The notes under the pieces: generated by a model
Databases searched by the model: none
What the model saw: the letters and a program-made list of their open reading frames with translations, nothing else
What the model was told of the DNA's origin: nothing
Shown: in pieces, positions 12,501 to 27,500 of the stretch
Position numbering within the stretch: position 1 is the stretch's first letter
How the letters are laid out: each line of letters opens with the position of its first letter
Program-made: the position numbers and the translations under genes
Origin: Epiperipatus broadwayi
Lineage: Eukaryota; Onychophora; Udeonychophora; Euonychophora; Peripatidae
NCBI GenBank assembly: GCA_028023455.1
Contig: JAQFVV010000042.1
Location: forward strand, 6,903,922 to 6,967,921
Reading direction: 5' to 3'
DNA: 64,000 bases

Positions 12501-15500
12501 ACAGAAACATCACTTTTCTGTGTACTATTAATAAAAACCTAAGCACCTATTTATTTTTTTTGTCAGAAAACCTGTAAGAATGTTATTTTTTCTAACCCAA
12601 GTATATTTAATGAGATCGAATTATTTTTATCTGTGATTTATTGAAAAGAATTCAAATCAATAACGTCATGTTTATATCTGGTTTGAATTTCACATAATAG
12701 AGCCTATAGGTTTTCAGATAAAAAGGGAGCGAGTGTTTATATAAACAGCATATGGAAAAGATGTCTATTTCCATTTCAATTATATATAAATCTTTAGTTT
12801 TGTGTTTATTAAATATTTACAGATAATTAACTTGAATTGATTAGTCATATGATTTTTAAAAGACATACAATGGCACTTAACTGTAATTTGTTGGTTATGA
12901 GCTCAAATTAATAATCAATGTCTAGAACTGGTTTGACTTTGAATTCCACCCCAAATTTTATCATAAGTCAGAAAATCAAGCTCACTCGAGGCAACAAGAA
13001 TAATAGCTACTTTGTTTTTGAAAAGTTTTCTGATAAAAAAGTGGGCGTCATAAAAAAGTGATATTTGTTTCTATTATATATATATATGTATATGTGGTAT
13101 TCAATAAATTTACATTTATAATATGGGATTTGCTACTACCTGAAATTTTCATACACAAAGGATTGAAGTGCATATGGGAGAGTTTGTATTATGTTTTGTC
13201 AAAACAAATATATTAGTTAAATTGACAATTTTATGAAAAATATTGTAAATACAAATTTTGATAAATGAATTTTAAAATAATTCATCACCTCAATACAATA
13301 TTTTTAATTCTATTGTTCATTTTTTTTTTTGGAAAAAATATATAAATATACATAAAATAAGATTAACTTACTTCAACAAGACTAACTTGACAAAATCTTT
13401 CATCAGCATATCGCTGTTTTACAGCAACTAATTTTTCTAGTCTATGGTCAATTACAACATCTCCAAAAAAACTGAAACAAAATACAAACAAAACATGCAA
13501 TAATATTACACTCAGAAGAAATTTTTCACATAAAAATTGCATTTAATACAAATAAATATATTACAACTAAATTTTAAGTTTACTTTAGTTTTAAGTGAAA
13601 ATCGCAAAATTACTTACAACCTATGGTGCATATGCAAAATACAAGTCGTGAGATCATTCAAAGTAAAACCTGTGTATTCCTGTAATCGCATGAGCAAATT
13701 AAGTTCTGTGAATAAAGAGTATATATATAAATTACATTTTAAATTTAAAATACAGTATTCATTCTATTTATTTTATTAAAATACACACACAATGTTAATT
13801 ATTATACTATTTATCATTTTCACACATATTTTCTACATATAATATTATTTTGTTAGACAGCATTTAAATCTATTAAATAAAAATTATTAATTTAGCATGT
13901 TAAATATATTAATAAAATATTTTTGCATTGATAGAAAAAAGTCTGTTACTAAAATACAAGAATAATAAGATCAATATTATTTTTTAATTACTGTATTTTT
14001 CTTGGCATATATTGAACACTTTTTTTTTTAAATTTTGTAGTGAAAAAAGTGATATGCCTTATATGGTGATCATGATATTTAATAGTTTTATATGTATAAT
14101 ACAAAGAAAATCGGAATAGCAGCATTTTCTTTTTAGTATTATAGATATTTTTTGTAGATTTTATATCAGTAGTTGTCGAGGGACTGTACTACCGCCGGTA
14201 GACGGCGCTGGCCACCATCAACAACCGGCCCGAAGCTTGCAAGTGATACATTTATATACAAAAGTGGCTGAAAATTGACAAATAAAAATGCCTGAGTACC
14301 AGTAATTTTAATACAAAACAATTACTAATTTAATAAAGCTATTAAAAAGATGAGTAAATAATAAGTTTATATTATTATATTGAACCTGGGAGTTGGATCG
14401 AATAAAAAAAAAAAAATACAGAATTTTTTTTACTCTTTACTATTATACAAAATTGTAAAACAAGCTGCTGACTTCTTTTATATAAAATATGATAAATTAT
14501 TTGTTATAAATTCGATCTACTCCAGCTGCAATTTAGTATTGCATCACAATGGTCCTTCAGACAGAGAAGCATAATACCCAAAGGGTACCTATAGCTAGAC
14601 CAAAATTGTACAAGGTATAATATACAGCCACATTTCCAAGCTACAAAACTCCCACTGCTGAATTCAAATCCTGTCATTCAAAGCACTTTATTTATTTTGA
14701 AGTAAACTTCAGGCGCCAGCTAACAGGCCCTGAATGACAGCTACTAATTCAGCGCTGAATATCCCAACTAGCTCAATCGAAAAAATAATATAATAAACTG
14801 CTTTAATTAGTGGTATTAGTAAAAGAATTGACTGACAAATACTAATTTATAAAAATAATTTATTTTAAATACTTTAAAATTAATTACAGAACTAATTCAT
14901 CCCTTTCTTGAATAAAATAATAATTACATAATATCCCAGGCACACACATTCTAATAAACATAAGCATTAAAACATTATATACCATGCACACATATTCTGT
15001 CATATAAACTATTGGTTTGTACGATTCGACAAGTTCTAGGATTATCGCTTTATTATATTAACCTGCACATAAATAGTTCATTTTATGCTGGTTATAGAAT
15101 TCATTTCTGTTGACTCTGGATATCTCAAAGATTGCAATGGTTACAATAATAAATTACTGACATAATAGGAATGGGAATAAAGAATAATTAATATTACCAA
15201 TAAGTTTTTTTAGATACGTGTTTCTCTGGATAGATGGCTGCTTCTTTCTCCTTGTGATGCGCATGTTCCACCAACCAGATGGAATTTGCATTGCTGACAA
15301 ATGTGGTTCCTTGCTGCATTTCAGTCCGGCAGACAAATGTTCGAACGGCTCAGATCGTTATATGTTCACTGCAGCTAATTAGAGACCTTCAGATATTCTA
15401 GGGCAATCAGAGACTGGAGTACAGTGGTATACTTCTTCTGATTAGTAATGCATGGTTTTCTTGACGTTCACAAAAAATATGTTTTATTTGCACAGACTGG

Positions 15501-18500
15501 AATAACTGTTAAAAGAGATCTGATGATGATGAGTTTTTTTAAAGGCCTATTTATATGTGGCCCTCCTATTGTTTCAAATCAGTTTGATTAAATTTCTAAA
15601 TTAATTAAATTCCCACTGTTTCTTTGTTTACATTCCTTCTTAGATTAATCCAACTGTGGATAAGATATAACATTTTTAATTATTCCCACTGTTTAACTGT
15701 AGCCATTACTAATTAATTATTCCCATTCCATCTTGGCTTATCAGTCGAGCAATCTTTGAATTTAACTTAACTTTTATGTTACAAATTTTTTTTCCTTTTT
15801 TTATTCAATATTATTCTTTTTTTAAATGTATTTTAAAATTGACTCTTGCATTTACGTACACACATATTCCGATTTCTTTTAAATAAACGAAAACAGAGAA
15901 ATATAGTTTTAAATCCTGTTAAATTTCTCCCTCCTCAAATTATTTTTTATTTTATTTTAAACTAGTAAAACTTATACTAACAATCTGTGCTACATCTTTT
16001 CTAACAAAATTATTTTTAAACCGTTACTATCGACATCGGACTTCTAACACTAATTATTTTTCATTCTTAAATATTTTTGGAATAAAATTATAAGCTTAAA
16101 ACTTTTACTATGAAATTTGTAACACTTAAATTGTGGTACAATATATATATTTTTCCTCTATCAATATCACGAGATAATTATTTTTGCAAATATTATAATT
16201 CAGCCCTTAAAGAATGTAAACAACGTGCTACTTGAAAAAAGGCAATAATTACACAAACAATTCTGCAGATTAAGATATCAATTTCTTATTATGTCATAAC
16301 TAACAATTCTATTAAAAGTAGGTAGAACAATCTCAAGGAGACTCAGATACTGAAGATGCATTTCTCATAATATGTTTAAGACAATAAAGATAATTATATA
16401 AACATAAATAAGGTATGCCCCTGGATAACCAAATTCATCATAATAAACAGTACATCAACATATAAACAATATCTGATAAGTTTTATAGAAAACAATTGCA
16501 AATATATGGTAAAAAGATAGCTCTTTTCATTTGTATAAGATTACAGCTATTACACTATATAAGAATAAATATTTAAAATAATGAGAATATGATAAAGTTG
16601 ACAAACTTTCTACTTTAATTAATATAAAAACATTAATTACCCATGATTTTAATAAGAATATATATATATTCCAAATAGAAAAAAGCATATGGATTGCATA
16701 TTGCTAGACAGACAAATTTATTACAGGGGAAAAAGTACATCAACATACTTTTAAACCATATCTATTTTGCTTTTTAGTATTTAAGAAACAATTACAAATT
16801 ATTGTTTATCAAATTTGATACAATAAACCTTTTGATTTTAATTCTCTCATTATTAATTTTTAGTTTACTATTTGCAAAACTTTGCATTGGAAGGGTATAT
16901 AATTTTATTAAAAACATGAGATTACAACACTGTAAAGTATATAACACTGTTTTATAATTATTATTCAATCAATCTATATTTAATAAAACATTTCATATTT
17001 TCAGTTAAATTCAAAAGAATATACACCTATACTTTTATAATTATGCAATTGGTTGTACTATTTTGACATCAAATTAGCTTAATCTGTTTTCAAATAGAAA
17101 AGTTAACATATATACTGGATTAATCTAATACAATTTAACTTATCAAAATCGAAAAATACTTCTCTTCATCTTTTCACAAAAGCCACCTATTATATAATCT
17201 TGAGTAATCACTATTGTAAATAAAAATTCAAAACAATTTCTGGCTTCATCAGTGAATTTGGACCAAACCATCATAGATTAATAATGATTACTCATTGCTC
17301 TTCAAGAGAGAGATAAGTCAAAAGGAATAAGATAGAATTATAATGGGTTATAGCATTGTATATCATAAACAAGTCTAATGAATATGAATTGATATTTAAT
17401 TTAGATTTGTAGTTGTGAAAAAGCATTTTAATTCTAAAAGCATGAGCATAGAAATTAACAAGAAGGGATATCAAAAAGACACATTTTAAGAAGATAAGAT
17501 AACAAATTGACAATTAAAGTCCTAAACTAGATGTTAAAAGAATGCAAGAGATCTAGGAAAAAAACTATATGTAAAAATAAAACGATGACTAAAATTTTGC
17601 TGGATATGGAAAAAAAGGTTATGGATTGGAGAAACTGTATTAAACCAGAAAAGATTTTCATTTTACATGGAATTAATAATACCAAAAATGATACACAATT
17701 TAAAATTTTTTTAAATAATTTCAATTTGAAAAAAAAAAAAAAAAAACATACAAAAAATAATAAAAACAAATCATCAAATAATTACCTAGTTTATTAATCA
17801 TACATGCTAGTAATAATGTGCCAGCACCTAGCATTGCTTGAGAATAAATGCCTAAATCACAATGTAATAAACAAAGTTCACTTAAATATTGAGCAAGATA
17901 AGATGTCTTTTGATTTACGTGAGAAATTTCACTAAAAATTTTTAAATAATCCAATATTGTAATAGTCTGCAAAAAAAAAAAAAAGATATGACAGAATTAA
18001 TTTCCAACACAATTAATAATAATAAAATATTGCAAAAAAGTTATATAATCAATTATATAATTAATTATAAAGTAAAAAACAAAACAAAAACTAAAAATTA
18101 AACCCTATTTGTACCCGAATTTGTCCTTTAACAGACGCAATAATCTGCCCCATCATTCGAACAACTTCCTCATATGTATATGTATTGTCTGTCAGCCAAG
18201 CAGCTTCCCTTACTGTTAAGATTTCTTGACCCAGGTATCTAAAATAAAATTTTTATTTTATATATAGAAAGTTCAATTTATTAGCTATTATAAAACATTC
18301 TTTAAATATTTATTCAATACAATGTGTGTATACATATATATATAGCTTTCTGGGTTTAAATCCTTATAAGAACATTTTGAAGTAAAAGAGGACATCCTTT
18401 TATTTTAACAAATTCAATAAGTTATTATAGGTTAATGAAGACACTTTGTTTAGTCTTAGGAGGACTGTTAATTAATAGTAATTTCCTGGCAACATCAAAA

Positions 18501-21500
18501 GGTAAAGTTATCTCTGTTTACAGGAATATCTTAATTTCCATTCTTTATCAAACTAAAAATCCATGAAAAAAAATATAACTCAACATATATATTGTAACCA
18601 TATGAAAGTGAGCAAGATTTATCATGTTCACCTATATTCCGTGAATTACAGCACCAAATAGTAATCATATGGAATTGGTCAGCAGCTTCTTTTAAATCTG
18701 CTTAATTCCAGTGGTAAATACCTAGTTATAAATGGTCTGTATTCATGCTAGCATTTGTACTAATGTATAATTATATGAACCTGAGACTCAAGATCACCTG
18801 TTCACTGTTTATTCCAGAAACAAAGAGTACCTTTGATCGAATGTAGACTATATTCATGATATATCTATACAGGTATGGGGTTTTAATTAATTCACTTTGA
18901 ATACTTATACATATGGATTATGGGCAGCTCCAAATCTTAAACAAATGATCATAAAACTTTTCCTCAGGGTATAATACATGTATGTTACTATGCTGTGACA
19001 TGACCCAAAGTGCAATAAATTTATAACAAAAAAAAAAAGTTAAATTTTGAATAAAATATTTGCTTCATCTTTTATTGAGCATAAGTGAGAGGCAACAATA
19101 AAATGAAAATAACAACAAAATACTTAAGTTTTCAATGAACTCATAAAATAAATGGTAATGTTTATTACTTAAAAGTTTATCAAGTGCATGGATATTAAAA
19201 TGAAGATAGTCTATTATATGTTTAAATAATACAGTAATAAATAATAACACTTAATATACACACAAAAAAAAGTCTTCATTTTAATATAAATGCTAAAGAA
19301 TTGTAATACAGATTAAATGTCTCTTTTATATATATATAAAATAAACTGATGTGTGAGTATTGTCATATAATATCAAAAAAAAAAAAAAAAATAATGATAA
19401 TAATAATAACAACTACCTGTCATTATGGTTCTGCCTATCTGTGGGCATAAAATTCATAAATTATATATCAAAACAATAAAGTGATTAGAGTCTTCAGGTG
19501 TTGCTGGCCTATATGCACAGTGACAATATTTGCTTAGAAGTTGAACTCACACCTTTAGATTCTTGTATATCGAATTTAAGGCAAATGCTCTACCAACTGA
19601 GCTATTCTGTCAAAGGCCTGAAGAAGAGTGGAGAATAATACTACTCGAAACGTTGTGTAATTACTAACCTGTATTGTCTATTTGGGTGTTATTACTAACA
19701 AGTTGTTTGATTATATTTTGATTAAGTTTTAATTGATTAACCATATTTTACAAATTAAGTATGTATATGGATTTCCCTTTTTTGTTGTTGTTTATTGAGA
19801 GCAAACATTATTGTATTTAACAGTTTCCTATTCTTAATTCGATGTTTACACTATCGTTTCCTGAAATAGTTAATGAAGACGCTTGAATTCGGAAAGGTTT
19901 TTTTTTTTAAAATATCACCTTTGCTGAATGACAGTATGATTCAGTAATTAGCTATAATACTTTCCTTTCTTTACAATTGCCTCTCATGTTTCAAATATTG
20001 ATATCTTTCTTCTCCAGGTTGGGATGAGTTGATTAAATATACAGTTTCCTTCCTTAGCTATACATGTCCATGTTCATGGTGTGCCAATGATGTTCGATGG
20101 AATGTACAGAGGAGAGAATAGAAAAAATTCTTAGATAAGTGGTTTGCTTTCTAACACATCCTGCCAATTATCCAAGACATAAATGGAGATTTATTTTGCC
20201 ATTAATAAGGTAAAAGTTTTCTAATAAATTTCCTTCACTGCACTCGACAGCAAAAACAAGAAAAAAAATTCCTTTTTTCCATATCATTTTTTTTTTCTAA
20301 TCTTATATTGTTGATATAAATGATAACAATGGTGTGGTTACACAGATATGCGAAAATTAAAATGTAAATAACTAACAAATACACACATGTTTTTCTAATT
20401 TTGGTTATTATTATTTTTATATCATTTTAATACAATTCACATATTTTATTTCCATCCTTTTTTTTTTGTTATTGTTACTGTTGCCCTTCACTATTCATAG
20501 ATAAGAGATTAATTTTATAAATGTCAAAAAAAAAGAAAAAAAAAAGGAATACTCGTAATGATAAACGTAACTTGATACAAATTCTTTGAAATATTTTATA
20601 AACATATTTTTTTTTTGATAACAACTGAGAGTAAGGATAGGACTATTTCAATCCTTACAACAACAACAACAAAAAAATCAACATCACTAATAACTATAAG
20701 TAACATGAATAAATAATTATATATCTCACTATGTACATATTAAAATAACAGATCTCACTGTGATCCCAACAGGAATAATTGGTGAAGGGAAGCCTTAATT
20801 ACAACTAGGATTGAGCTAATGAACTATAAAATTTTTGTAAGTGTTATTAGAGTATACCAAGCAAGATAAGCTAATCCTAATTACCCTTGGGTACATTAGC
20901 CTAAGGCTTTGGGCATTGTAAGTCCCTTTCAGCCCAACCAGTGTATCAATCATATAGGAATTTTCTCCAATATTTTTTTTGGGTACTTCATATAAGTTGA
21001 AAAACTTCTTGTATTGGTGTTCCTGTGCGTGACTAACATGGGATTCAATTTAATCTTGACTTGCCAACTGAACCTAGCACTACTAATCTATTTCATTAAC
21101 TTATATGTATATCAAATCAAAAGATTCATATAAACAACCTGCCTTAATTCATAACAATATAATAGGTATGGGACTCATGAACATATAGACATAAGTTTCG
21201 ACAAGAGTGATGATTACTGACAGAAGCATTATAACTTCGACTTTCATTCTCACTGGATCATGTGAGAGGTATGAATTTCCACCAACACATTCCTTCTGAA
21301 ACTTAATTTATAGCAGATAAAATTATTATCTTCCAAAGATTCATGGATGGACGTGTACCTATTCACAACTTTTCTATCTCTTTGATAAAACACTATAATT
21401 TCAAAGTCGATCTTATCATGAAAAAAAAACCTTGTATCTGCTCAATCATTATCAGCCGTAGAATGATATGAACAAAACCTATCTATATTGTTTTAACCTT

Positions 21501-24500
21501 TTAAATACAGTTTCATGGTTATATTTCTCCATGCAATGGTCTGTCATGCCTAACCCATTAAATGTACTTCACTTTTGTTACTTCATGGCCTAAAATAATC
21601 TCTTATCTTCTTTTATTAATTTGTCATTATCCTCAGAAGCCTTATTTCTCCTATACCTTATTTTCGTATGCCTTTACCTTGAATTCTGTTCGCTTGTTTA
21701 AAGCACATTTGCTTTAACCACCATCCATTGAAAAATTAGCGATCTCAAAATCAGTAGTTTTATCAACTTGCAATTTGTAATAATCTATCGTCTCAATTTC
21801 TATTATATTATTATCTTGGGATTCTTCAAATCCAAAACTACTACCCACAATTGCTTGCAGTGTGTAATTCCTTTGTTTTCTATTATGAATGCAGTAGCTT
21901 CATCTCTAGATTTTTTTAATTCATTAGTGACTCTGGTTTCTAGCTCTTTAAAATTTTTTGACCTCACTTCCTTCAACACTTTATAGAGGTGGCATCTAAT
22001 TTTGGATTTAGCTCCTTAGAGCTGACATCTATTTTTGCATTTAACTCCTTAGAGCTGGCATCTAGTTTGGCAAAATAAGCATTTATTTCATTTTTTAATT
22101 CTTTGAACATTCTAAAATGGTTTACCAAACATTTGGGTTTCCTATATCTTCAATTTCACACCCACCCAACATTTTGTCATTCATATCGGCAATAGTCTCT
22201 AATATTAAGTTAGTACACTAAAGAAAAATTAAAATAGCTAAATATGTATCTTTATGTGTATGTATATATAAAATTTTACTTTGTATTTTAAGAATCTATT
22301 CATATAAAATCTATCCTAAGGCTTTCCATCTCCCTCTGGTATCTAAAAAAAAAGAATAATCGTCTGATCAACATACACATGCAATAGCAAAAGAAATGAA
22401 ATCTAACAGACAACTCTATCCTTAAACTTCTTTTATTCATCTATTCCTGGAGATCAAATTCTGAGCTTCTAATATATCTTTGCATGTTATCTCAAAGAGT
22501 TTTCAAAAAAAATTTGATAATGTACTATGTGTCAAAAACATAATGTAATTTTCTCAGAAATTTATTTAAAAATATCTAGAAAACTTGTTGCATCAACAGA
22601 TAAATTCACAGCATACTGGAATCCTTAATTTTGTGGTCCAAGGTTGGAAAGCGCCAAATTGTAACTGTATGAAAATGAACAAGGTTTGTCTTGTTCACTA
22701 TGCTCCGCGAATTGCGGCACCAAGTAATAAACATATAGAATCGGTTAGCAGACTCTTTTAAATCTGCTTAATTCCTATGCTAAATCCCTAGTTATAAATG
22801 ATCTGTGCTCGTGCTACCCCTTTGTACTAATGTATAATTAAATGAACCTGAGATTCAAGATCACCTATTCACTATATATTCCAGAAACGAAGGGTACCCT
22901 GATCAAATCTAGACTATAGTCATGACATAGATATATATATGTTTATGGGGGTTTAATTCATTTTGAATACTTATACATATGGAAAGCTCCAAATCTTAAA
23001 CAAATAATCATAAAACAGAACATTCTCAGGGTAAAAGTACATGTGTGTTATTAAATTCATATTCTGTGTCATGACTCAAAGGGAAAATATGATGTAGGTA
23101 TGAAATATATATACATATATATGAGGAATAAAAATTATCCCTCACACTGATGAATGGAATTTATATATATATGATATTGTGCATGTCTAATGTTTCTTGT
23201 GAATGAAAAACAGTTTTTTTAAAAAAAGGTAAAACTATTATTAATTATAAATTGAAGTAATTTGATTACCTGCTATAAAAATGTATTAATGTGTGTATTG
23301 TTACATAAATTTGATAAAAATATAACTATGTATTAATGAGTATATTGTTATATAAATCTGATAAAATTAACTATATAAGTAAGTTAATTTGAGTTCAAAA
23401 TTTTAGGATATTTATATACTGCTCAAAATATAAATTAGATGTTTCTTCTCATTGATGAAGACTAATAGTTAGAAATTATTTTGGGAATTTAGGTAAAGCA
23501 CTACATGAAATGTCCACTGATAATTAAAACTCACAAATAGATGGCTCTGAAATGGGGTATAATAGGCAAATTATATATTAATAATCATTAAAATGGACAA
23601 TACTTTATTGAAAGTAACTATCAATTAAATTTTTTATTTAATTATAAATGTAAATTATAAAAACCCAAATTTTTATTGTTGTTATAAAAATAATTTGCAT
23701 TTTTAAAGACAGAAAGTTTTCATTATGTATCTTTTTACACATCACACTATAATCCTCCTCTTCAAATATATATAAAAACAGAATTTCTAATAAATTATAT
23801 ATATATATTATGTTAATAAGAATGAAATTAAATGACAATTCTTTTGTAATTAAACACTTTACAATAAATATAAAATACAGAAAATTAAAATTTGATCATT
23901 TCCATTATTTTCAACACATTATCATTCCATTGTACCCTTGTGACCAATCAATATAAGAATTTCTGATAAATAATAACAATGATATATATATATTATTTTA
24001 ACAAGAATTTATGTAAATAAAACACTACCTGCTAGTAATAACAAGTGCAGTAATTCCTATTAATTGCAAATTTGCTCTTGTAACTTTATTCTTTTGTAAA
24101 TACCGATCAATTAATCTTACGGTTACATGAAAAGTTAAAGATGAAAAATCTTTCATACCGATGACTTCAGCTAACCAATCAAGTAATATATATCTATATA
24201 TAAAAAAGAGTTATAATTATCTGTTTTATTTTTTAAAAAGGATATTTATTACTTTTAATAATTACAAAACTTATTCAATTAGATAAAGAATTTCATATAC
24301 ATAACAATTTAAAAAACTAAATAAAATTCATTTACTTAACCAAATAATGAATATACCACTAAAATTTTAAAAAATGGTATAAGTATTTACACTATTACAA
24401 GAATTAATAATATTAGCTTGCTTTTGCTGCAATACACAATAATGCAATGTTTTAAATATATTAATCAAACTATAGTTCTAAGAATTTGTTTCTATGCTAA

Positions 24501-27500
24501 TTAATAATTTCACATAACACATTTTCCTTAAATAATACTTATCTTAAAAAAAAAAAAAGTGCCATTAGATTTTGAAAAATGAGTTGCATACTGATATTTG
24601 ATTATGTGAAGTTGCTCTTGAAAACAACTTATCAACAATGCTTTGTCAGTAAAGTATAAACAATTATATTTTTGCCAAACAAACAAATATACTGTATAAA
24701 CAAAAATTATTAAATTTTTATGCTTAAAAAAATTGCCAATAAATTTTCAATTAATTTTGTAAAAATATTTTCATAAAAAAACAATTAAAGTAATTATGAA
24801 TATAATTAAAACTCAAATATGTGAAAAATTTGCACATACATTATTTTAATTCTTTCAAATAGATTTCAAATCAATAAATGGTTAAAATATTGCAGTTTTA
24901 GAGAAAATAAACCATTATACGTGGAGCTAAATCATGTAAAATTTTTAAAAAAAAACAATGTTGGAAAAAAATTCAAATCTGTACTTTTCTACCCCCCCCC
25001 CCCAAGAGCACTGCTGATGAATTTCAATAATAGTGAATTAATAATAATTACCAAAATGAATTTAGTTAATTATCCCAATGCTAAAAACACAACTTTGGGA
25101 TCAATTCCAATAAAGATAATAGCAAAAAAAAAAAAGAAGAAGAAGAGGGGATCTATCCAATTGGGATGTATTTCAGCAATAGAATTTAGACAGATCTTTC
25201 AATTTTAATAATACTCAGAAGAATAAAAACTTTTTTTAAAAAAAAAAAAACTATCCTGCAAAAGATAGTGAACTTTACTAAAGATTATCTCACTGTTACT
25301 CCTTTGATTCTGCTTATAATTTTTCTGTTAACATGTATTTACTACATGTGAAAAAAAAAAGGTATGCAGAAATATCTTTGATTCACTATTATTATGAGAT
25401 AATTTTTTTTGAAAAAATTTCAATGATTCCAAATATTTGACTAAAATACAAATAATTTATACTCAGACTAAAAATAATGTTTAATTGCACATCATACATT
25501 TTACAAATACATTAATATTTAATAAATATTGTGGATTAGTTTAAAAAACATTAAACTAGATATTCTGACTATAATATATTTACAATTGAAAATATAGAAA
25601 ATTTCAAATCTCATTTGAAAAATTAAAAACAATGTGAAAAAAATATTACTGATACATATGAAGAAGATAAAGATAACAAGATCAGCAGCAATTCACTTCA
25701 AAGTTGATAATAACATAGAAGTGACTGATAGTCTCCTTGGATTAATCATCAATAATAAAGAATCTAGAAGTCAAGAGATTTTTCATAACCTAAAACTGGA
25801 TAGAGTTGCAAGTGTTTTTTTTTTGAAAAACACATCTCAAATAAAAATCAGAATTGTTCAAGCTATAATGTTTTCTATGACTCTCTATGAATTTAAAAAT
25901 TGGACAATGAAAAAAAAAAAAAAACAATAGAAAAAATAACTTAAATTATAGTATTGATCCACATTTGATTATTTCACAGATAATCCACAAAACAAATTTT
26001 GATAAGATTGATTTTTTTATTTGAAGCATAAATAATCACATTAAAACTGTCCCATTTCGGTCACATTGAGACAATTTAAATCAATAAAATTAAATAATAT
26101 TTTGGAGGGTTGGTGGAAAAAGAATGACTAACTGATATGAATCAATCCTAACAACATAATAATAAATATCCCTTAAAAACAGCCCAAACCCTCTAACTAA
26201 TGATAAGTCATTCTGGAGAAATTCTATTCAAGACAGTATTAATTAAATATATATATAAAAAGAAAAAATGAGTTAAGATCAATTTTGATTAAATATATTA
26301 TGCAAAAGATTAATATATATATATTTACAATATATAAAATAAAAAAAAAGTATTAATAAATATAAATACTGTAATAGTACAGTGAATAAAAAAACTATAT
26401 ATTTAAAATAAAACAAAAACAGAATTCAAATTTTTTAAAAAAGATCAATTAACTAATCCTTATACCCAACATATCAATTTCTTATTGTTTGTTTAGTAAC
26501 TATTAACACCCACCATTTGATATTTGCATTTCTTAATAATTTCTTGAAGAGAGCTTTGTGAGAAAGAAGCATATGTATGGAAAGTCATTTTCAAACATTA
26601 TTGATTCAGTGTAGGATAAAAATACAGTTTATAGAGGCCAGTCTCCATTCACCTCATGTATACTCTCTTTCTAGATCTTTTACAATTTCACAGGAATTCA
26701 ATTTAAAATTTCAACTGTCCATTTATTAACATATCTTCTAGCAATATGTCCAGCCAAGCTATATTTTACTCTCTTTAATTTTTTAATGATGTCAGCGATA
26801 TCTGTTTGTTCTTTTACTCATGAATTTCATTTTTGATCTGTTATTCCTAACATAAATCTCTATATTTAAATAATAGCATTAATATCAAAAAGAAATATAT
26901 AATTAAAAGAATGTTCGAGTACCAGCATGAGTTAAAAATGAGTGAAAATGCTGAAATTTTTTTAAAAAAGAGAATACAATTCTGATTTTAAATCTCCAAG
27001 CCTTAGAAATGACTTCAAAATAATTTGTGAATAAAAATTGGAAAAAAAATTACATGCAAGTATGAGAAAAATAAAGCACTTAGTTTTTAATCTAGCTATT
27101 CAATTACTATACTCTTCATACTGCTAAAATCAGGATCCTAATCTACAAATAGCATGCTTCTATCTTCATGAAATCATTCAGCTAAAAGGGAGGGTTGAAA
27201 TCATTCTTTATAGGATTGTATTTCATTACTAAATTTTTTTTTTTTTTTAAAAAATAGAAATTTCAAAAGTAACTTTTACATTTATTAAAAATAAAAAAGT
27301 ATCTTAATTTTAAAGATTATTAGTAGGCTTTATGGTAAGAGTATTAGAGAGAATAGTATAGAGTCCTTATAGAAAAAAAGGTTGAGTCACCATGGCTGTG
27401 TGAAAATATTAAAAGCATTAATAATAATAGTAATGGAAAAGTATTCAAAAAAGTTTAAAATTTTTAACAAAAATATCTAAGCATTGCTTTCGACCAGGTT

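Noticed and set aside
14190-14235. CTCF-type insulator site in a GC-rich patch (GACGGCGCTGG)
   Set aside because: It differs from the AGRKGGCGC core and sits in a probable transposon end, so composition explains it better.
17531-17797. Plus-strand 88-residue Lys/Asn-rich open frame
   Set aside because: Low-complexity, ending in a poly-Lys run encoded by a long A tract. It lies partly opposite a cyclin F exon and shows no domain.
19530-19625. Functional tRNA gene
   Set aside because: The D-arm is perfect but the T-stem and acceptor stem do not pair and the anticodon arm is oversized.
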